From Candidatus Sumerlaeota bacterium (GTDB lineage Bacteria > Sumerlaeota > Sumerlaeia > JADFCT01): DNA of 7,497 nt. Position numbers and translations under genes: made by a program. Below the pieces are notes generated by a model. It saw only the letters and a program-made list of their open reading frames with translations. It ran no database searches and had not been told where the DNA came from. Location of the stretch: NCBI GenBank assembly GCA_017161665.1, contig JADFCT010000184.1, positions 1-7,497 on the forward strand, written 5' to 3'. This document shows, piece by piece, positions 6,144 through 7,497 of the stretch; position 1 is the first letter of the stretch, and every line of letters starts with the position of its first letter.

Positions 6144-7496
6144 TCAATTCGAATCTGAAATCCGAATCCCTTGACCATCCGTCATGTTGGTCGTCGGAAC
6201 GGCCACAATCCGATCATTGGCTGTAAGGCCCTGTACGATTTCCAGATCCAGATCGTTTTTTAATCCCACCTGGACCGGTTTGCGGAAAATGGCCCCATCG
6301 CGGGCCTGCATCACATACCAGGTTTGGTCCGGCGATTGCAGAACGCTGTATCGAGGGACCACGAGCGCCTGCGGATTGCGCGCTGTAATAAAGCGCGCAC
6401 GGACCCGATACCCCACCCCCAGCCCCTCACGGCCTGATTCCGGTAAAACGACAATCACATTGACGCGCTGTTGTTCGACACCCAGTGACGAACGCTTCGT
6501 AAAACCCGCCGGTTCGACTCGACACACACTTGCCGAAACTGTTCTCTCCCCCACTTCCAATGCAACCGCGTCGCCGATGTTAAGCGTCAGAGCATCCTGG
6601 CTCAACACATCGACGACCACCTCCAGATCGTCGAGACGCCCCATCGTCAGGAGCGGCGCGCCAACGGCATAGGGAGCGCCCCCCGGCTCGAACTTTTCCA
6701 GAATAACCCCGTCAACCGGCGCCACAATGGTCGCCAAGGCAAGGGTATATTCCGCAGACCGCAACCGCGCCTGGGCCTCTTCCAGAGAATGGGCCAACGG
6801 AACGCGGTTCAGGGTCTTGCGATCAATGTATTGCCGTACCGCCCGGGGGCCTAACTCCGAAATCACAGCCATGATCTTCATGGCGGATCGATCAATCTGG
6901 CTACGTCGCCATTCGATCTCGGCTGTTTCCGCCTCCAGCCGCGCGTCATCCAGTTCCTTGACCGAGGCGGCGTTGGATTTCGTCAGCGTTTCAATACGCG
7001 CCAATTCCTTCGCCGAGCGAATCTTGCGCTTCTCCTCCGCCTCCACCGTCGCATCATACGCCTTCAGCGTTTCGGCCACCATCCGGACCACAAGTTCCGT
7101 CTCTTCCAGAATCGTTTCCTCAAGGGTTCGGGAATCCTGAACAATGAGTTGCCCTTCCAGATTCCTTACCGCCGCCCGCGCTTCCTGAACCGCGAGTTCC
7201 AGAGGGCGCCTGTCAAAATCGATAAGTATCTGGCCACTCGTCACCCGATCCCCCGGCTCCCAGACGATAGAGCCGATTCGACCATCAATCGGCATGGAAA
7301 TCGGATAGACTCGGGTCAGTCGCGTCCGGCCCGACTCGGTAAAGGATTCTTCCATCGCCCTGACATCCGGTTGGATCAATCGAACCTTGATGGAACGATC
7401 ACAAGCGACCGTAACCACCAAAAGCGCCGCTCCGATCAACAGACGCGCAAAGCCATTTCGATTCCGGATCACGTGAAGCGCATTCGTTTCGGGCAT
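6144..7496 (-). CDS. Periplasmic adaptor (membrane fusion) protein, HlyD/RND type
   Basis: The 450-residue reading frame encodes the periplasmic adaptor of a tripartite efflux or secretion pump, linking an inner-membrane RND or ABC transporter to an outer-membrane channel. Residues about 17-32 are a hydrophobic segment ending in TVAC, a weak lipobox with C32 followed by Asp, the +2 residue linked to inner-membrane retention in Escherichia coli. The lipoyl-like domain is split into 62-95 (PIDGRIGSIVWEPGDRVTSG) and 256-285 (TIVAPVDGVILEKFEPGG). A long helical hairpin of about 155 residues lies between the halves. The beta-barrel (about 288-370) and membrane-proximal domain (about 371-448, LVVPRYSVL and VQVGL) follow. 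The ATG is 1 bp from the window edge, so its ribosome binding site is unseen and the true start may lie further upstream. No transporter or channel gene is in view. Family is certain; the cargo is not. Confidence 0.93.
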   Translation of the reverse strand: MPETNALHVIRNRNGFARLLIGAALLVVTVACDRSIKVRLIQPDVRAMEESFTESGRTRLTRVYPISMPIDGRIGSIVWEPGDRVTSGQILIDFDRRPLELAVQEARAAVRNLEGQLIVQDSRTLEETILEETELVVRMVAETLKAYDATVEAEEKRKIRSAKELARIETLTKSNAASVKELDDARLEAETAEIEWRRSQIDRSAMKIMAVISELGPRAVRQYIDRKTLNRVPLAHSLEEAQARLRSAEYTLALATIVAPVDGVILEKFEPGGAPYAVGAPLLTMGRLDDLEVVVDVLSQDALTLNIGDAVALEVGERTVSASVCRVEPAGFTKRSSLGVEQQRVNVIVVLPESGREGLGVGYRVRARFITARNPQALVVPRYSVLQSPDQTWYVMQARDGAIFRKPVQVGLKNDLDLEIVQGLTANDRIVAVPTTNMTDGQGIRISDSN

Positions 7497-7497
7497 C

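Overview
The window looks like a chromosomal segment from a Gram-negative bacterium of moderate to fairly high GC content. The most likely home is the Planctomycetota/Verrucomicrobiota/Lentisphaerota group or an allied candidate phylum such as Hydrogenedentota or Sumerlaeota. This rests on inference from three gene types. One is a Tat-exported Gfo/Idh/MocA oxidoreductase. The second is a large secreted HEAT-repeat protein with a C-terminal 'WLNG ... G.N.LLLKV' beta module. The third is a secreted cohesin-like protein. No 16S rRNA, tRNA, phage, IS or CRISPR sequence was seen, and nothing points to recent transfer.

Layout. At the left edge is the 3' end of a plus-strand dtd gene (D-aminoacyl-tRNA deacylase). 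A perfect 9-bp inverted repeat follows, which probably serves as a terminator between dtd and the convergent minus-strand genes. The rest of the window is read on the minus strand. From right to left, in transcription order, the genes are: an RND/ABC-type membrane fusion (HlyD-like) adaptor at the right edge; a secreted protein with a cohesin-like N-terminal domain, a Gly/Ser/Ala-rich linker and an unrecognised C-terminal domain; a HINT-type HIT protein; a 252-bp gap; a Tat-signal Gfo/Idh/MocA oxidoreductase; and a secreted HEAT-repeat protein.

How the genes work together. There are probably two transcription units on the minus strand. The cohesin-like gene and the HIT gene are tightly coupled: 9 nt separate them, and the stop codon lies inside a perfect Shine-Dalgarno sequence. 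The adaptor lies 117 nt upstream and may or may not share their transcript. The oxidoreductase and HEAT genes are 45 nt apart and both encode exported proteins, so they probably form a second unit with its own promoter in the 252-bp gap. The HEAT protein ends in a beta module of a kind seen in secreted proteins of these phyla, which suggests (inference only) a cell-envelope carbohydrate-related role for that pair.

No clear defence, mobile or biosynthetic system is present. The parts least explained by known families are the C-terminal domain of the cohesin-like protein and the pairing of the HEAT protein with the oxidoreductase.
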